Assembly: GCF_004378255.1 (NCBI RefSeq) | Contig: NZ_SNQG01000003.1 | Span: 496,001-560,000, forward strand | Direction: 5' to 3' | Source of the DNA: Mucilaginibacter phyllosphaerae | Lineage (GTDB): Bacteria; Bacteroidota; Bacteroidia; Sphingobacteriales; Sphingobacteriaceae | Length of the DNA: 64,000 nucleotides | Shown: positions 47,579-55,531 of the stretch, one piece after another | How the letters are laid out: each line of letters opens with the position of its first letter | Position numbering within the stretch: position 1 is the stretch's first letter | Notes under the pieces: model-generated | Told to the model about the DNA's origin: nothing | Seen by the model: the letters and a program-made list of their open reading frames with translations, nothing else | The model's database searches: none | Made by a program: the position numbers and the translations under genes

Positions 47579-48205
47579 CTACTTCCAGTTTTCTTTGAAT
47601 TTTGAAGCTGCGAATAACATTTCCAAGGTGATCAGTTTGGCTTGCGCCTCGTATTGCTCATCGGTTGCACCCATTGCTAAGGGTGTGTATTTTAGTTTTA
47701 CGGCGAACTTATCAGGGCTTGTCAACAGTGATGCTGCGCTTTCCTGAGCCAGTACGTGGATCGCCTGCGGATTTGACGGTGATGTTTCCATCGTCACCGA
47801 ACCGCCCTGGTCATTATATTTGGCTTCTTCGCCGCTGATCTTAAAGCCCAGTTTCGCTAATGCAGGTGCAACTTTAGCAGATGACGCTGCACCTACAACA
47901 AAGATCTTTACATCATTGATACCATAAGATGCTAATGCTGATTTTAGTACCGCTTTGGCAATAGGCGCGCTAAACCCATCGTTGCCTACAAACTCCACGA
48001 TCACCGGCTGTTTCTTGCCTTTGGTAACAATGCCCAATTGCTGGATACCGTATAGTACTTCCTGACGATCATCCGTAATAGCACTATTCTTTTTGATCTG
48101 TTTAAAGGCTTGGGCCAATTCAGGATAAATAGGGTCTGCCACAGGTGCAAAAGCGGAACTTACCACCAGTAAGCCTGCAAAGAAAAGTAAGGATAAGTGT
48201 TTCAT
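47579..48205 (-). CDS. Exported ArsC/LMW-phosphatase-like protein lacking the catalytic Cys
   Basis: 208 residues with a signal peptide (MKHLSLLFFAGLLVVSSAFA). The body follows the layout of the ArsC-like low-molecular-weight phosphatases of Bacteroidota: N-terminal helices (PELAQAFKQIKKN), the P-loop strand and helix (VIVEFVGNDGFSAPIAKAVL), a second strand (YGINDVKIFVVGA) and the terminal helix (YEAQAKLITLEMLFAAS). The P-loop C-x5-R(S/T) is replaced by VGNDGFSA, so phosphatase or reductase chemistry should be lost. There are no cysteines in the mature protein. Assignment is from remembered family pattern. Role unknown, possibly binding. Confidence 0.6.
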   Translation of the reverse strand: MKHLSLLFFAGLLVVSSAFAPVADPIYPELAQAFKQIKKNSAITDDRQEVLYGIQQLGIVTKGKKQPVIVEFVGNDGFSAPIAKAVLKSALASYGINDVKIFVVGAASSAKVAPALAKLGFKISGEEAKYNDQGGSVTMETSPSNPQAIHVLAQESAASLLTSPDKFAVKLKYTPLAMGATDEQYEAQAKLITLEMLFAASKFKENWK

Positions 48206-48228
48206 GATTTTAAGGGTTAATATTGGTT

Positions 48229-48561
48229 TTAAAGGTTATTGTTCATGCTTCCGTCAGCAATTTCATCGATCAATTTGTTAAACTGAAAGGATAGTCGCTT
48301 AAAGTAGTCCGGATCGAGCCGGTATAAAGTCGCGCCATCTTTTTCCATCCGGCTTAGCACATTTGCGGCTGTTAAGCTTTTGAGGGTTTTCTTGATCACG
48401 CTCGGGCTGTTTGTCAATTTGGTTAATTCATTTCCTGCTGTCCAGTCCTGCCGTTCCTGTAAATGAGCGATGATCGCCATACAGGTTGGGGATGCCATTA
48501 ATTTGTTAAAGGCAGCTAATGCGATATCGTTAGGATCGTAAACTACTGTTGACTTGCCCAT
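48229..48561 (-). CDS. Winged-helix regulator
   Basis: 110 residues resembling an ArsR/MarR-like winged helix: LMASPTCMAIIAHLQER, then the recognition segment NSPSVIKKTLKSLTAANVLSRM and wing DGATLYRLD. It lacks the CxC metal site of classical ArsR. It lies between arsC and the exported ArsC-like gene in the ars operon. Confidence 0.75.
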   Translation of the reverse strand: MGKSTVVYDPNDIALAAFNKLMASPTCMAIIAHLQERQDWTAGNELTKLTNSPSVIKKTLKSLTAANVLSRMEKDGATLYRLDPDYFKRLSFQFNKLIDEIADGSMNNNL

Positions 48562-48610
48562 GTTATTGATTGCCTTATTGCTATTTAACGATTAATTGGT
48601 TCAAAAAAAA

Positions 48611-49033
48611 TTAGTTAACGTGTTCGCTTACAAAATCTGCCGCGTAAACTTTGATCATATCCCGCACCCGGCGAAATTCGTCCATGATTTCTTCGGGTGT
48701 GCCGGTCGCTTTAGCGGGATCTGGAAAGTTCTCGTGGAAACGTTCGACCTTACCCGGAAAGAATGGGCAGGCTTCATTCGCGTTATCGCAAACCGTGATC
48801 ACCTGGTCAAATGGGATAGTGATGTATTCGTCTACGTGGTTAGAGGTATGCTTCGAGATATCAATATGATCCTCCGCCATTACCTGGATGGCTTTTGGAT
48901 TAACGCCGTGTGTTTCTATGCCCGCACTGTAAACATTGGCCTTATCACCTGCAAAGTAACGCAGGTAACCTTCGGCTAATTGGCTGCGGCAACTATTGCC
49001 GGTGCACAGTACTAAAATGTTTTTCTTGCTCAT
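48611..49033 (-). CDS. arsC: Arsenate reductase ArsC (LMW-phosphatase type)
   Basis: 140 residues from the ATG at 49033. P-loop VLCTGNSCRSQLAEG gives the nucleophilic Cys and Arg, and the redox partner cysteine lies in VCDNANEACPFFPG. This is the thioredoxin-coupled class that reduces arsenate to arsenite for export or methylation. The start overlaps the arsN2 stop (ATGA). Confidence 0.94.
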   Translation of the reverse strand: MSKKNILVLCTGNSCRSQLAEGYLRYFAGDKANVYSAGIETHGVNPKAIQVMAEDHIDISKHTSNHVDEYITIPFDQVITVCDNANEACPFFPGKVERFHENFPDPAKATGTPEEIMDEFRRVRDMIKVYAADFVSEHVN

Positions 49034-49455
49034 AATTCTTTTTTCATAACGATGGCTGATACCGGGCAAACATGCCCGAACTCAGATGATTGCTGAACTT
49101 CGACGGGCACTTCTTCCCGTTTAATTTTGCTGTATTTCTTTCGCTCGAAATATGCTGGTGCGGTTTCTGTCAGCAGGTACAAAGCAGAAAGGCCATTCTT
49201 TTTGCTTATGTTATCCAGCCGTGCTAATAGTTTGCCAGCAATACCCGTTCCCCGATGGTCGGGATGCACGGCTAAAGAGCGTAACAGCCCATAATAACCA
49301 TAAACCTCTACACCGCCTACACCAACCAAATTACCATCCTGAATGGCTACAATAAAGTTGTCCAGCGTGTCCGGCAGGTCGGCTACCGGCAGCTTTTCAG
49401 CTGCCAGCAGTTCAACTATCTTGTCGCGGTATGTTTGGGCCTGGTCAATGATCAT
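49030..49455 (-). CDS. arsN2: Arsenic-resistance N-acetyltransferase ArsN2
   Basis: 141 residues from the ATG at 49455; the longer frame overlaps the upstream gene. GNAT fold: the acetyl-CoA loop LAVHPDHRGTGIAGKLLARL, then LYLLTETAPAYFERKKY. ArsN-type enzymes acetylate organic arsenicals or arsinothricin-like compounds. Coupled to arsC by a 4-base overlap. Confidence 0.88.
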   Translation of the reverse strand: MIIDQAQTYRDKIVELLAAEKLPVADLPDTLDNFIVAIQDGNLVGVGGVEVYGYYGLLRSLAVHPDHRGTGIAGKLLARLDNISKKNGLSALYLLTETAPAYFERKKYSKIKREEVPVEVQQSSEFGHVCPVSAIVMKKEL

Positions 49456-49466
49456 ATTTTTTAGAG

Positions 49467-50039
49467 TTAGCAGCAGCCTCCACCCGGTGTGCAGCAAGCT
49501 TCCGCAGGTGCTGCCAGGTTTACTAATTGTACTTTGGGTTTTTCCGCAACCGCAGGTGTGCAACATTCTTCTCCCTTATCATCCGTACCGCAACTACCAC
49601 CACGGCCTATCGCTTTACATTGTACCGCATCAGGGCGTAAATCAACCGTTAAAGCATTTCCGTCCACGATCATTTCGTTAGGGAACATTTGGCGGGTATC
49701 AAACTCGGAATTACCAAACTCGATCTTTACCGTACCGTTCGGATTAAGGGGTAACATTTTTTCTACAACATCAACGATAGACAAAGCTTTGCCAACTTTC
49801 ATCGAGCGTTCCTGCTGTTCTGCGTTTTCCGGCACCCAAAGTTGCACAATGATCTCTGTCCAGGCATTCATGACTCCGCCGCAGTCTACGGAGGTGATAG
49901 GCGCTTGTTTGATCTCAGTGATATGGTAAGCGGCATCAACCAATTTACCTTCCGCGTATTGAAATTGCAGGTCAAGATCGGGATGCTGTAATAAGGTGTC
50001 TTTAAAGGTTTTCCAGTTGATCGATTCTACTTTATTCAT
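49467..50039 (-). CDS. DUF6428 protein with Cys-rich tail
   Basis: 190 residues. The body (FKDTLLQHPDLDLQFQY, ITSVDCGG, IVQLWVPENA) matches DUF6428 proteins of Bacteroidota ars operons. The C-terminal 50 residues carry three Cys-Cys pairs (EECCTPA, EACCTPGGGCC) suited to As(III) binding. First gene of the operon, with an ArsR-type operator 16 bases upstream. Confidence 0.82.
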   Translation of the reverse strand: MNKVESINWKTFKDTLLQHPDLDLQFQYAEGKLVDAAYHITEIKQAPITSVDCGGVMNAWTEIIVQLWVPENAEQQERSMKVGKALSIVDVVEKMLPLNPNGTVKIEFGNSEFDTRQMFPNEMIVDGNALTVDLRPDAVQCKAIGRGGSCGTDDKGEECCTPAVAEKPKVQLVNLAAPAEACCTPGGGCC

Positions 50040-50054
50040 GGCTTTCTATTTATT

Positions 50055-50072
50055 ATATTGTAATATTACGAT
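50055..50072. promoter_or_regulatory. Putative ArsR operator before the ars operon
   Basis: ATATTGTAATATTACGAT lies just upstream of the DUF6428 start and matches 16 of 18 bases with the site at 50427-50444 upstream of arsR. The inner part is a near-palindrome (TAATATTA). Two such sites around arsR support autoregulation and control of the operon. Confidence 0.65.
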
Positions 50073-50091
50073 GGATTAATTCAAATTTTTT

Positions 50092-50421
50092 TTAACAGCA
50101 GGTCGCCTTCAAATCATAAGCCGCAAAGAAGCCGCCCATTTGTTCTTTTAGCTCGTTCCAAACCGGAGGATTAATGCAATAGCAAACACTAACGCCTTCA
50201 ATGGTGCCCTGTATCAAACCGGCATTTTTCAGTTCTTTCAAATGCTGTGATATGGTCGGCTGAGCCAAACCCAATTCATCCACAAGGTCGCCGCAGATAC
50301 AAGTATTCGATTTGATGATTTCCTGTAAGATAGCGATACGTGCAGGATGTGCGATTGCTTTCAGCATCACAGCTAACCTGTTCTGCTCGTCGGTGAATAT
50401 CTCTGTTTTTGTTAAGCCCAT
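50092..50421 (-). CDS. arsR: ArsR-family arsenic-responsive repressor
   Basis: 109 residues from the ATG at 50421; an upstream open frame crosses the operator and is unlikely to be coding. Winged helix with the As(III) site SNTCICGDLVDELGL (Cys pair) and recognition helix AQPTISQHLKELKNAGLI. Additional cysteines occur at VCYC and in the C-terminal ATCC. It is divergent from the arsenosugar genes. Confidence 0.92.
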   Translation of the reverse strand: MGLTKTEIFTDEQNRLAVMLKAIAHPARIAILQEIIKSNTCICGDLVDELGLAQPTISQHLKELKNAGLIQGTIEGVSVCYCINPPVWNELKEQMGGFFAAYDLKATCC

Positions 50422-50426
50422 ACTAT

Positions 50427-50444
50427 ATATTGCAATATTGCGAT
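50427..50444. promoter_or_regulatory. Putative ArsR operator in the divergent arsR/arsenosugar promoter
   Basis: ATATTGCAATATTGCGAT sits 6 bases upstream of the arsR start, with a further half-site ATATTCGAT at 50448-50456. Bound ArsR here could repress arsR and, across the 98-bp gap, the arsenosugar operon. Confidence 0.65.
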
Positions 50445-50500
50445 TAATATTCGATATATCCAAACTATTCTTATTTCCATTTAATAAAGCCATAAGAAAT

Positions 50501-50516
50501 TAAATTACGTAATTTA
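50501..50516. promoter_or_regulatory. 16-bp perfect palindrome before the DUF547 gene
   Basis: TAAATTACGTAATTTA is a perfect palindrome ending 3 bases before the DUF547 start codon. The position suggests an operator overlapping the start of transcription or translation of the arsenosugar operon. Confidence 0.5.
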
Positions 50517-50519
50517 TAT

Positions 50520-51317
50520 ATGCTTTTGAAACATTCGTTCAGATCTGCTTTGATGTTGCTTTTCATCCTTTTCGGGGTATCGGTCAGTGCGCAAACCAAA
50601 AAGGTCAAAGCCACAGACTATATCAAGCTGTCACAAAATTTCCTGTATGCTGCCAAAACAGGAGATAGTACCGCAGCATTTATTGATACTTTAAAAAATT
50701 CAGATCCAAATATTTTAGCGGAGCAGTTGAACAATGATCATAAAAAACTGGCATTCTGGTTAAACCTGTATAACGGTTTTACACAAGTAATCTTAAAGAA
50801 AGATCCGGATCAGTATAAAACGCGCGGGTCCTTTTTTTCCAGTAAACAAATCTATATCGCCGGTCAGGAATTAAGTCTTGACCTGATCGAGCATGGGATA
50901 TTACGCCATAGCAAGGTGAAATGGAGCGAGGGTTACCTGGGTAAACTTTTCCCTTCGGGGTTTGAAAAAAAGTTTCGGGTTGCAAAACTGGATTACCGGA
51001 TTCATTTCGCTTTAAACTGCGGGGCTAAAAGCTGTCCGCCAATCGCTTTTTATGAGCCGGAACAAATCGACAAACAACTGAATGTTGCGGTTAAAACCTA
51101 TTTAAAAGGCGAGGTAACTTATAGTAAAGCGGCTAATACCGTGGAGGTGCCTGCATTGATGGGCTGGTTCCGTCACGATTTTGGTGGTAAAAAAGGTATG
51201 CTGGAGATCTTAATCAACAATAAGATCATCCCGGAAGGAACTAAACCAACTATCCATTTTAAAAAGTACGACTGGAGTTTATATTTGAATAATTACAAAT
51301 CTGAAAACAATGGCTGA
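50520..51317 (+). CDS. DUF547 protein of the arsenosugar cluster
   Basis: 265 residues with a signal peptide (SALMLLFILFGVSVSAQ). DUF547 signatures are clear: LAFWLNLYNGFTQVIL and IHFALNCGAKSCPPIAFYEP. The NCGAKSCPP cysteines and the Asn/His set suggest a papain-like or related fold, of unknown activity. It overlaps the next gene by 8 bases, so it belongs to the arsenosugar operon. Confidence 0.86.
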   Translation: MLLKHSFRSALMLLFILFGVSVSAQTKKVKATDYIKLSQNFLYAAKTGDSTAAFIDTLKNSDPNILAEQLNNDHKKLAFWLNLYNGFTQVILKKDPDQYKTRGSFFSSKQIYIAGQELSLDLIEHGILRHSKVKWSEGYLGKLFPSGFEKKFRVAKLDYRIHFALNCGAKSCPPIAFYEPEQIDKQLNVAVKTYLKGEVTYSKAANTVEVPALMGWFRHDFGGKKGMLEILINNKIIPEGTKPTIHFKKYDWSLYLNNYKSENNG

Positions 51318-51645
51318 TCATTATTACAACGCTGAAGACCTCGGCAAATTTGGGAATATAGGAGATTATCAGAAAGAAATGGCCGACAAATTCTTTTCCT
51401 ATTATGGGGAAGTATTTAAAGACGGCGCACTAACTGCTAAAGAAAAATCGTTGATCGCTTTGGCGGTAGCCCATGCTGTTCAATGTCCCTATTGTATTGA
51501 TGCTTACAGCAGCGATGCCTATGAGAAGGGTTTTAGCGAAGCGCAAATGATGGAAGCGGTGCATGTAGCCTCGGCCATTAAGGGAGGCGCAGTACTGGTA
51601 CACGGTGTACAGATGATGAACAAGGTGAAAGAAATCAGCATGTAA
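51310..51645 (+). CDS. Arsenosugar-associated peroxidase-like (CMD family) protein
   Basis: 111 residues of the carboxymuconolactone decarboxylase/AhpD-like fold, with the redox pair QCPYCIDAYSSDAYEKG (Cys59, Cys62). This small protein regularly accompanies ArsS in arsenosugar loci. The stop and the ArsS start share one base. Confidence 0.9.
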   Translation: MADHYYNAEDLGKFGNIGDYQKEMADKFFSYYGEVFKDGALTAKEKSLIALAVAHAVQCPYCIDAYSSDAYEKGFSEAQMMEAVHVASAIKGGAVLVHGVQMMNKVKEISM

Positions 51646-52694
51646 TGATCAAATCCTTAAAAGTCCTGCAAAACCCTTTAGCTAATAGTTCTTATCAGCT
51701 GGATATTCTGGAACATAACCCCGCGCATAAGCATGCTTCGTTCAAAGATAAAGTTGCTGCAACCGGTATGTTCCCACTGTTAGCCGGTGGTGTAGAAATT
51801 TTCCAGGTGAACATGGGTAAGATGTGTAACCAGGTATGCAAGCACTGCCATGTGGATGCCGGGCCGGATCGCAAGGAGATCATGACGCGGGAGACGATGC
51901 AACTTTGTTTAAATGTTTTAGCTAATTCGCCTATTAAAATTGTTGACCTGACAGGCGGCGCACCCGAATTAAATCCTGATTTCAAGTGGTTTGTGGAGCA
52001 GATCAAAGCATTGGGGAAACATATTATTGTCCGTTGTAACCTTACCATTATATTGGCCAATAAGCGTTTTCATGATCTTCCGGAGTTCTTCAAGCTCCAT
52101 CAGATAGAAGTGGTTTCTTCACTACCCAGCTTCACCCAGGACAGAACGGATAAGCAACGTGGGAACGGTGTGTTTGAAGATTCTATTAAGGCGCTTCAAA
52201 TGTTAAATGCAGTTGGATACGGAATGCAAGATACCGGCCTAACGTTAAATTTGGTTTATAACCCGGCAGGTGCTTTTCTGCCACCATCGCAGGATGCGCT
52301 TGAAAAAGAATATAAGTTCGAGCTAATGAAGAAATACAACATTAGTTTCAATAGCCTTTTTGCCATAACCAATATGCCCATCAGCAGGTATCTGGATTAC
52401 TTATTGACGACCGGTAATTACGATAAATACATGGATAAGCTTATTGCGGCTTTTAATCCCGCGGCAGTGGCCAATGTGATGTGCCGCAATACCATTTCGG
52501 TAGGCTGGGACGGATACTTATATGACTGTGATTTTAACCAAATGTTAGACCTGAAAGTTACCCCAGCAACTTCGCAACATTTGGCAGATTTTGATTTGAA
52601 TTTATTACAAAACCGGGAGATCATTTTAAAACAACATTGCTACGGCTGTACAGCGGGTGCGGGTTCCAGTTGCGGAGGTGCAGTTGCAGAGTAG
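51645..52694 (+). CDS. arsS: Arsenosugar radical SAM enzyme ArsS
   Basis: 349 residues. The [4Fe-4S] motif is MCNQVCKHCHVDAGPDRKE (Cys61, Cys65, Cys68), with the usual GG.PE-like motif LTGGAPELNP. The C-terminal domain has CDFNQML and the cysteine cluster CYGCTAGAGSSCGG. ArsS joins the dimethylarsenic moiety to the 5'-deoxyadenosyl carbon in arsenosugar synthesis. Confidence 0.94.
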   Translation: MIKSLKVLQNPLANSSYQLDILEHNPAHKHASFKDKVAATGMFPLLAGGVEIFQVNMGKMCNQVCKHCHVDAGPDRKEIMTRETMQLCLNVLANSPIKIVDLTGGAPELNPDFKWFVEQIKALGKHIIVRCNLTIILANKRFHDLPEFFKLHQIEVVSSLPSFTQDRTDKQRGNGVFEDSIKALQMLNAVGYGMQDTGLTLNLVYNPAGAFLPPSQDALEKEYKFELMKKYNISFNSLFAITNMPISRYLDYLLTTGNYDKYMDKLIAAFNPAAVANVMCRNTISVGWDGYLYDCDFNQMLDLKVTPATSQHLADFDLNLLQNREIILKQHCYGCTAGAGSSCGGAVAE

Positions 52695-52696
52695 TT

Positions 52697-53308
52697 ATGG
52701 ATGATATTACGCCATTAAATACAGCTCTCATCATATTTGTACGTCACCCCGAACTGGGTAAAGTTAAAACCCGGCTTGGAAAGGTTATTGGCGATGAAAA
52801 AGCGTTGTCTGTTTACAATTTATTATTAGGCCATACCCGGCAGATCACGATTCCATTAAACTGCCGGAAATTTATCTATTACACCGACCAGGTTATTGAA
52901 CACGATATCTGGACTTTCCCCGGCTATACGAAAAGGCAGCAGTTTGGAGAGGACTTAGGCGCAAGGATGTCCAACGCGTTCAAAGAATTATTTGACCAGG
53001 GTTTTGAAAGGGTGATGATCATCGGTAGTGATTGCTATCAATTACAGACACACGTATTGGAGCAAGGGATAGACGCGCTGAATGATAACGATGTGGTTGT
53101 TGGGCCTACTTTTGATGGCGGCTATTACCTGTTGGGTTGCAACCATTATATTCCTGAATTGTTCACGCATAAGGACTGGAGTACGGATCAGGTCGCTACC
53201 CAGACGATTTCGACAATAAGCCAATTGAAACTAAACCATAGCTTACTTGAAAAATTGCATGATGTCGATGAACCTGCCGATCTGGAATTGAACGGAATAT
53301 TCCTTTAG
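52697..53308 (+). CDS. Arsenosugar glycosyltransferase (TIGR04282/DUF2064 type)
   Basis: 203 residues from the ATG at 52697, 2 bases after the arsS stop. NTP-sugar-transferase-like fold: IFVRHPELGKVKTRLGKVIG at the N-terminus, IGSDCYQL, and VVGPTFDGGYYLLGC. One of the two glycosyltransferases normally found in arsenosugar loci. It is convergent with the second, their ends overlapping by 4 bases. Confidence 0.9.
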   Translation: MDDITPLNTALIIFVRHPELGKVKTRLGKVIGDEKALSVYNLLLGHTRQITIPLNCRKFIYYTDQVIEHDIWTFPGYTKRQQFGEDLGARMSNAFKELFDQGFERVMIIGSDCYQLQTHVLEQGIDALNDNDVVVGPTFDGGYYLLGCNHYIPELFTHKDWSTDQVATQTISTISQLKLNHSLLEKLHDVDEPADLELNGIFL

Positions 53309-53997
53309 CGGTAGTTCAGCATTTCTTTATACTTCACAACCATGCTCTCCTGGCTGGCTCCCTTTTGATACATTTTGACGATAGTGTAGTTAGCTTTTTG
53401 AACCGTAAGCCAGCCATTGGAATCATACTTCCGGGCGGAAATCAATACGGGCTTCTTGATGATTTTGTACTTACCCTGTTTTCGGGCGCGGGCGCAAAAC
53501 TCAAACTCTTCCATAATTTTCATGTTGCCGTCAAAACCGCCAGTCTGTTGAAACAGATCTTTAGAGATAAACAAGGTTTGATCCCCACCCATACCGCCGA
53601 ACGTATCCAGCCGGCTCAGCATAGCATTTAACTTGAGCAGCCAGCTTTTGCTATCATAAGTAGAAAGATACCTGCCCAGATCATATCCGGCTTTTACCGC
53701 GTTCGCAATGTCTGTTACGTAAGTCTCTGGCGGTAAGGTGTCTGCGTGAACGAAGTAAAGAAAGTCGCCCTTAGCCAGCGAAGCGCCAAAATTCATTTGT
53801 GCTGCACGGCCTTTTTGAGGGCTAATAACGCCCTTTGCGCCGGAACTATTTGCCATTAACAGAGTATGATCACTGCTGCCGCCATCTACAACTATGATCT
53901 CTGCCAAACTACCTTTACCAAAGCGCGTTAGGTAGTCCACCAGTTTGCCGATATGTTCAGCTTCATTAAAAACAGGAATGATAATGCTTATCTTCAT
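53305..53997 (-). CDS. Arsenosugar glycosyltransferase (TIGR04283 type, GT2)
   Basis: 230 residues of GT-A fold: SIIIPVFNEAEHIGKLVDYL, the nucleotide-binding IIVVDGGSSDHT, and FVHADTLPP as the metal-binding D-x-D equivalent (HAD). Family 2 glycosyltransferase associated with arsenosugar synthesis. Encoded opposite to arsS, so it is transcribed separately. Confidence 0.9.
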   Translation of the reverse strand: MKISIIIPVFNEAEHIGKLVDYLTRFGKGSLAEIIVVDGGSSDHTLLMANSSGAKGVISPQKGRAAQMNFGASLAKGDFLYFVHADTLPPETYVTDIANAVKAGYDLGRYLSTYDSKSWLLKLNAMLSRLDTFGGMGGDQTLFISKDLFQQTGGFDGNMKIMEEFEFCARARKQGKYKIIKKPVLISARKYDSNGWLTVQKANYTIVKMYQKGASQESMVVKYKEMLNYR

Positions 53998-54069
53998 CGT
54001 TTAATTCACGCATCTAATCGGTTAAAATGTACGTATATCAATCAGTGCACGTTAAAGTTAATTAAAGTC

Positions 54070-54546
54070 ATGACAATTAAAATTCTATATACGATTGCCT
54101 TTTGCTTGCTGTTATCAGTAAGTTTAAAAGCCCAACAGGTTAAACTCATTTCGGTTTCCCAATTAGAAAGCCGGATGAAACAGGGGAAAGACACCACTTA
54201 CTTGGTCAACTTTTGGGCAACGTGGTGCAAACCATGCGTAAAAGAACTGCCCGAGTTTGAAAAATTTAAGGCATCGGTAAAGGGCAAGCCTGTTAAAGTG
54301 ATCCTAATCAGCACGGACTTGAAATCTAAACTGGAAAGTGGCGTACAACCCTTTGTTAAAACGCATCAATTAACCGGCGAAATTTACCTGCTGAACGAAG
54401 CACCAAATTCATATACTGAAAAAATAAGCCCTGACTGGTCCGGCGCATTACCGGGAACCTTAATTGTAAAGAACGGCAAAAAAAGGTTTCACGAAGCGGC
54501 TTATACTTATGATGAACTGGCTACGGCTGTTAAGCAGGTTGATTAA
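54070..54546 (+). CDS. TlpA-like periplasmic thioredoxin
   Basis: 158 residues from the ATG at 54070; signal peptide ILYTIAFCLLLSVSLKAQ. Redox active site NFWATWCKPCVKELPEF and cis-Pro region SGALPGTLIV. It may keep arsenic-pathway proteins such as DUF547 or other exported cysteine proteins reduced. Its 3' end overlaps the epimerase gene by 17 bases. Confidence 0.88.
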   Translation: MTIKILYTIAFCLLLSVSLKAQQVKLISVSQLESRMKQGKDTTYLVNFWATWCKPCVKELPEFEKFKASVKGKPVKVILISTDLKSKLESGVQPFVKTHQLTGEIYLLNEAPNSYTEKISPDWSGALPGTLIVKNGKKRFHEAAYTYDELATAVKQVD

Positions 54547-55519
54547 GCCAGTCGAGCGTTTTGCTTACACCTTCACGTAAAGGCATTATTGTGTAGCCTA
54601 TTTCCTGTTCTGCTTTTTGAGAGCTAACGATCCAATGTTTGTTGTACTTGCGTACAAACGGGGGTGTGATCATCGGTTGTTTTCCAAACAATTGAGCCAT
54701 CATCACCTGTACACGCGACAGGAACAGCATCACCGGCAAGGGAACATTGTACATCTTTCTTTTTACCCCGGTTAACTCGTCTACCAATCCGAAAAAGTCA
54801 TTGTAGGTGGCATTAACGCCACCCAATAAATAACGCTCACCTGGCTTTGCTTTTTCCATCGCGGCTATCAGCCCGTTTATCGTATCATCTATGTAAACGT
54901 AATTGCCAATGCTTTTGCCGTTGCAGGGTTTGATCTTCCATTGCCCGTTAATATACATTTTCATCAAACGGGTAAATCCGTTACTCTCGGTTAATATGCC
55001 TGGGCCATAAACGCGGCTGGGGTTAACAATCACACCCCGGATACCTTTAGCTATATAGCTTTTCAGAAGCTTTTCGGCTTCCACCTTGCTTTGCTCATAC
55101 AAGGTTTCCAGTTTTGGGTTGGCGTTCGTGCCTTCACATACTGGTTTGCCATCTACAGAATCTCCTACAACTCCGGCAGTTGAGGTAAATAAAACGTCTT
55201 TAATGCCCGATGCAAGGCAAGCGTCCAAAACGTTTCGCAGCCCGCTCACATTAATCATGTGGAAGCTTTGCGCGTCTTTATGCCATACGGATGCCAAAGC
55301 AGCGAGATGATAAACCTGTTGGCAACCCTTCATGGCAGTTAACAGAGATGGCGGATTTAAAATATCACCCTCAAATAGGGTTATATTTGGGTGCTTCAAC
55401 AACAACCTGCCTTTCTCCTCATCACGTACCAGGGCATGTATGGTGTGCCCGTCGGCAGCCAGTCGTAAAGCCAGTTTCTGCCCTATATAACCGGTTACAC
55501 CTGTGATAAATATCTTCAT
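54530..55519 (-). CDS. NAD(P)-dependent epimerase/dehydratase (extended SDR)
   Basis: 329 residues. Rossmann motif FITGVTGYIGQKLALRL, catalytic YEQSKVEAEKLL (YxxxK) and VNPSRVYGPG. Similar to dihydroflavonol-4-reductase-like SDRs. Its place between ArsM and a thioredoxin in an arsenosugar locus suggests sugar or nucleoside modification. It is 12 bases downstream of arsM in the same direction. Confidence 0.88.
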   Translation of the reverse strand: MKIFITGVTGYIGQKLALRLAADGHTIHALVRDEEKGRLLLKHPNITLFEGDILNPPSLLTAMKGCQQVYHLAALASVWHKDAQSFHMINVSGLRNVLDACLASGIKDVLFTSTAGVVGDSVDGKPVCEGTNANPKLETLYEQSKVEAEKLLKSYIAKGIRGVIVNPSRVYGPGILTESNGFTRLMKMYINGQWKIKPCNGKSIGNYVYIDDTINGLIAAMEKAKPGERYLLGGVNATYNDFFGLVDELTGVKRKMYNVPLPVMLFLSRVQVMMAQLFGKQPMITPPFVRKYNKHWIVSSQKAEQEIGYTIMPLREGVSKTLDWLNQPA

Positions 55520-55531
55520 TAACAGTTTAAA

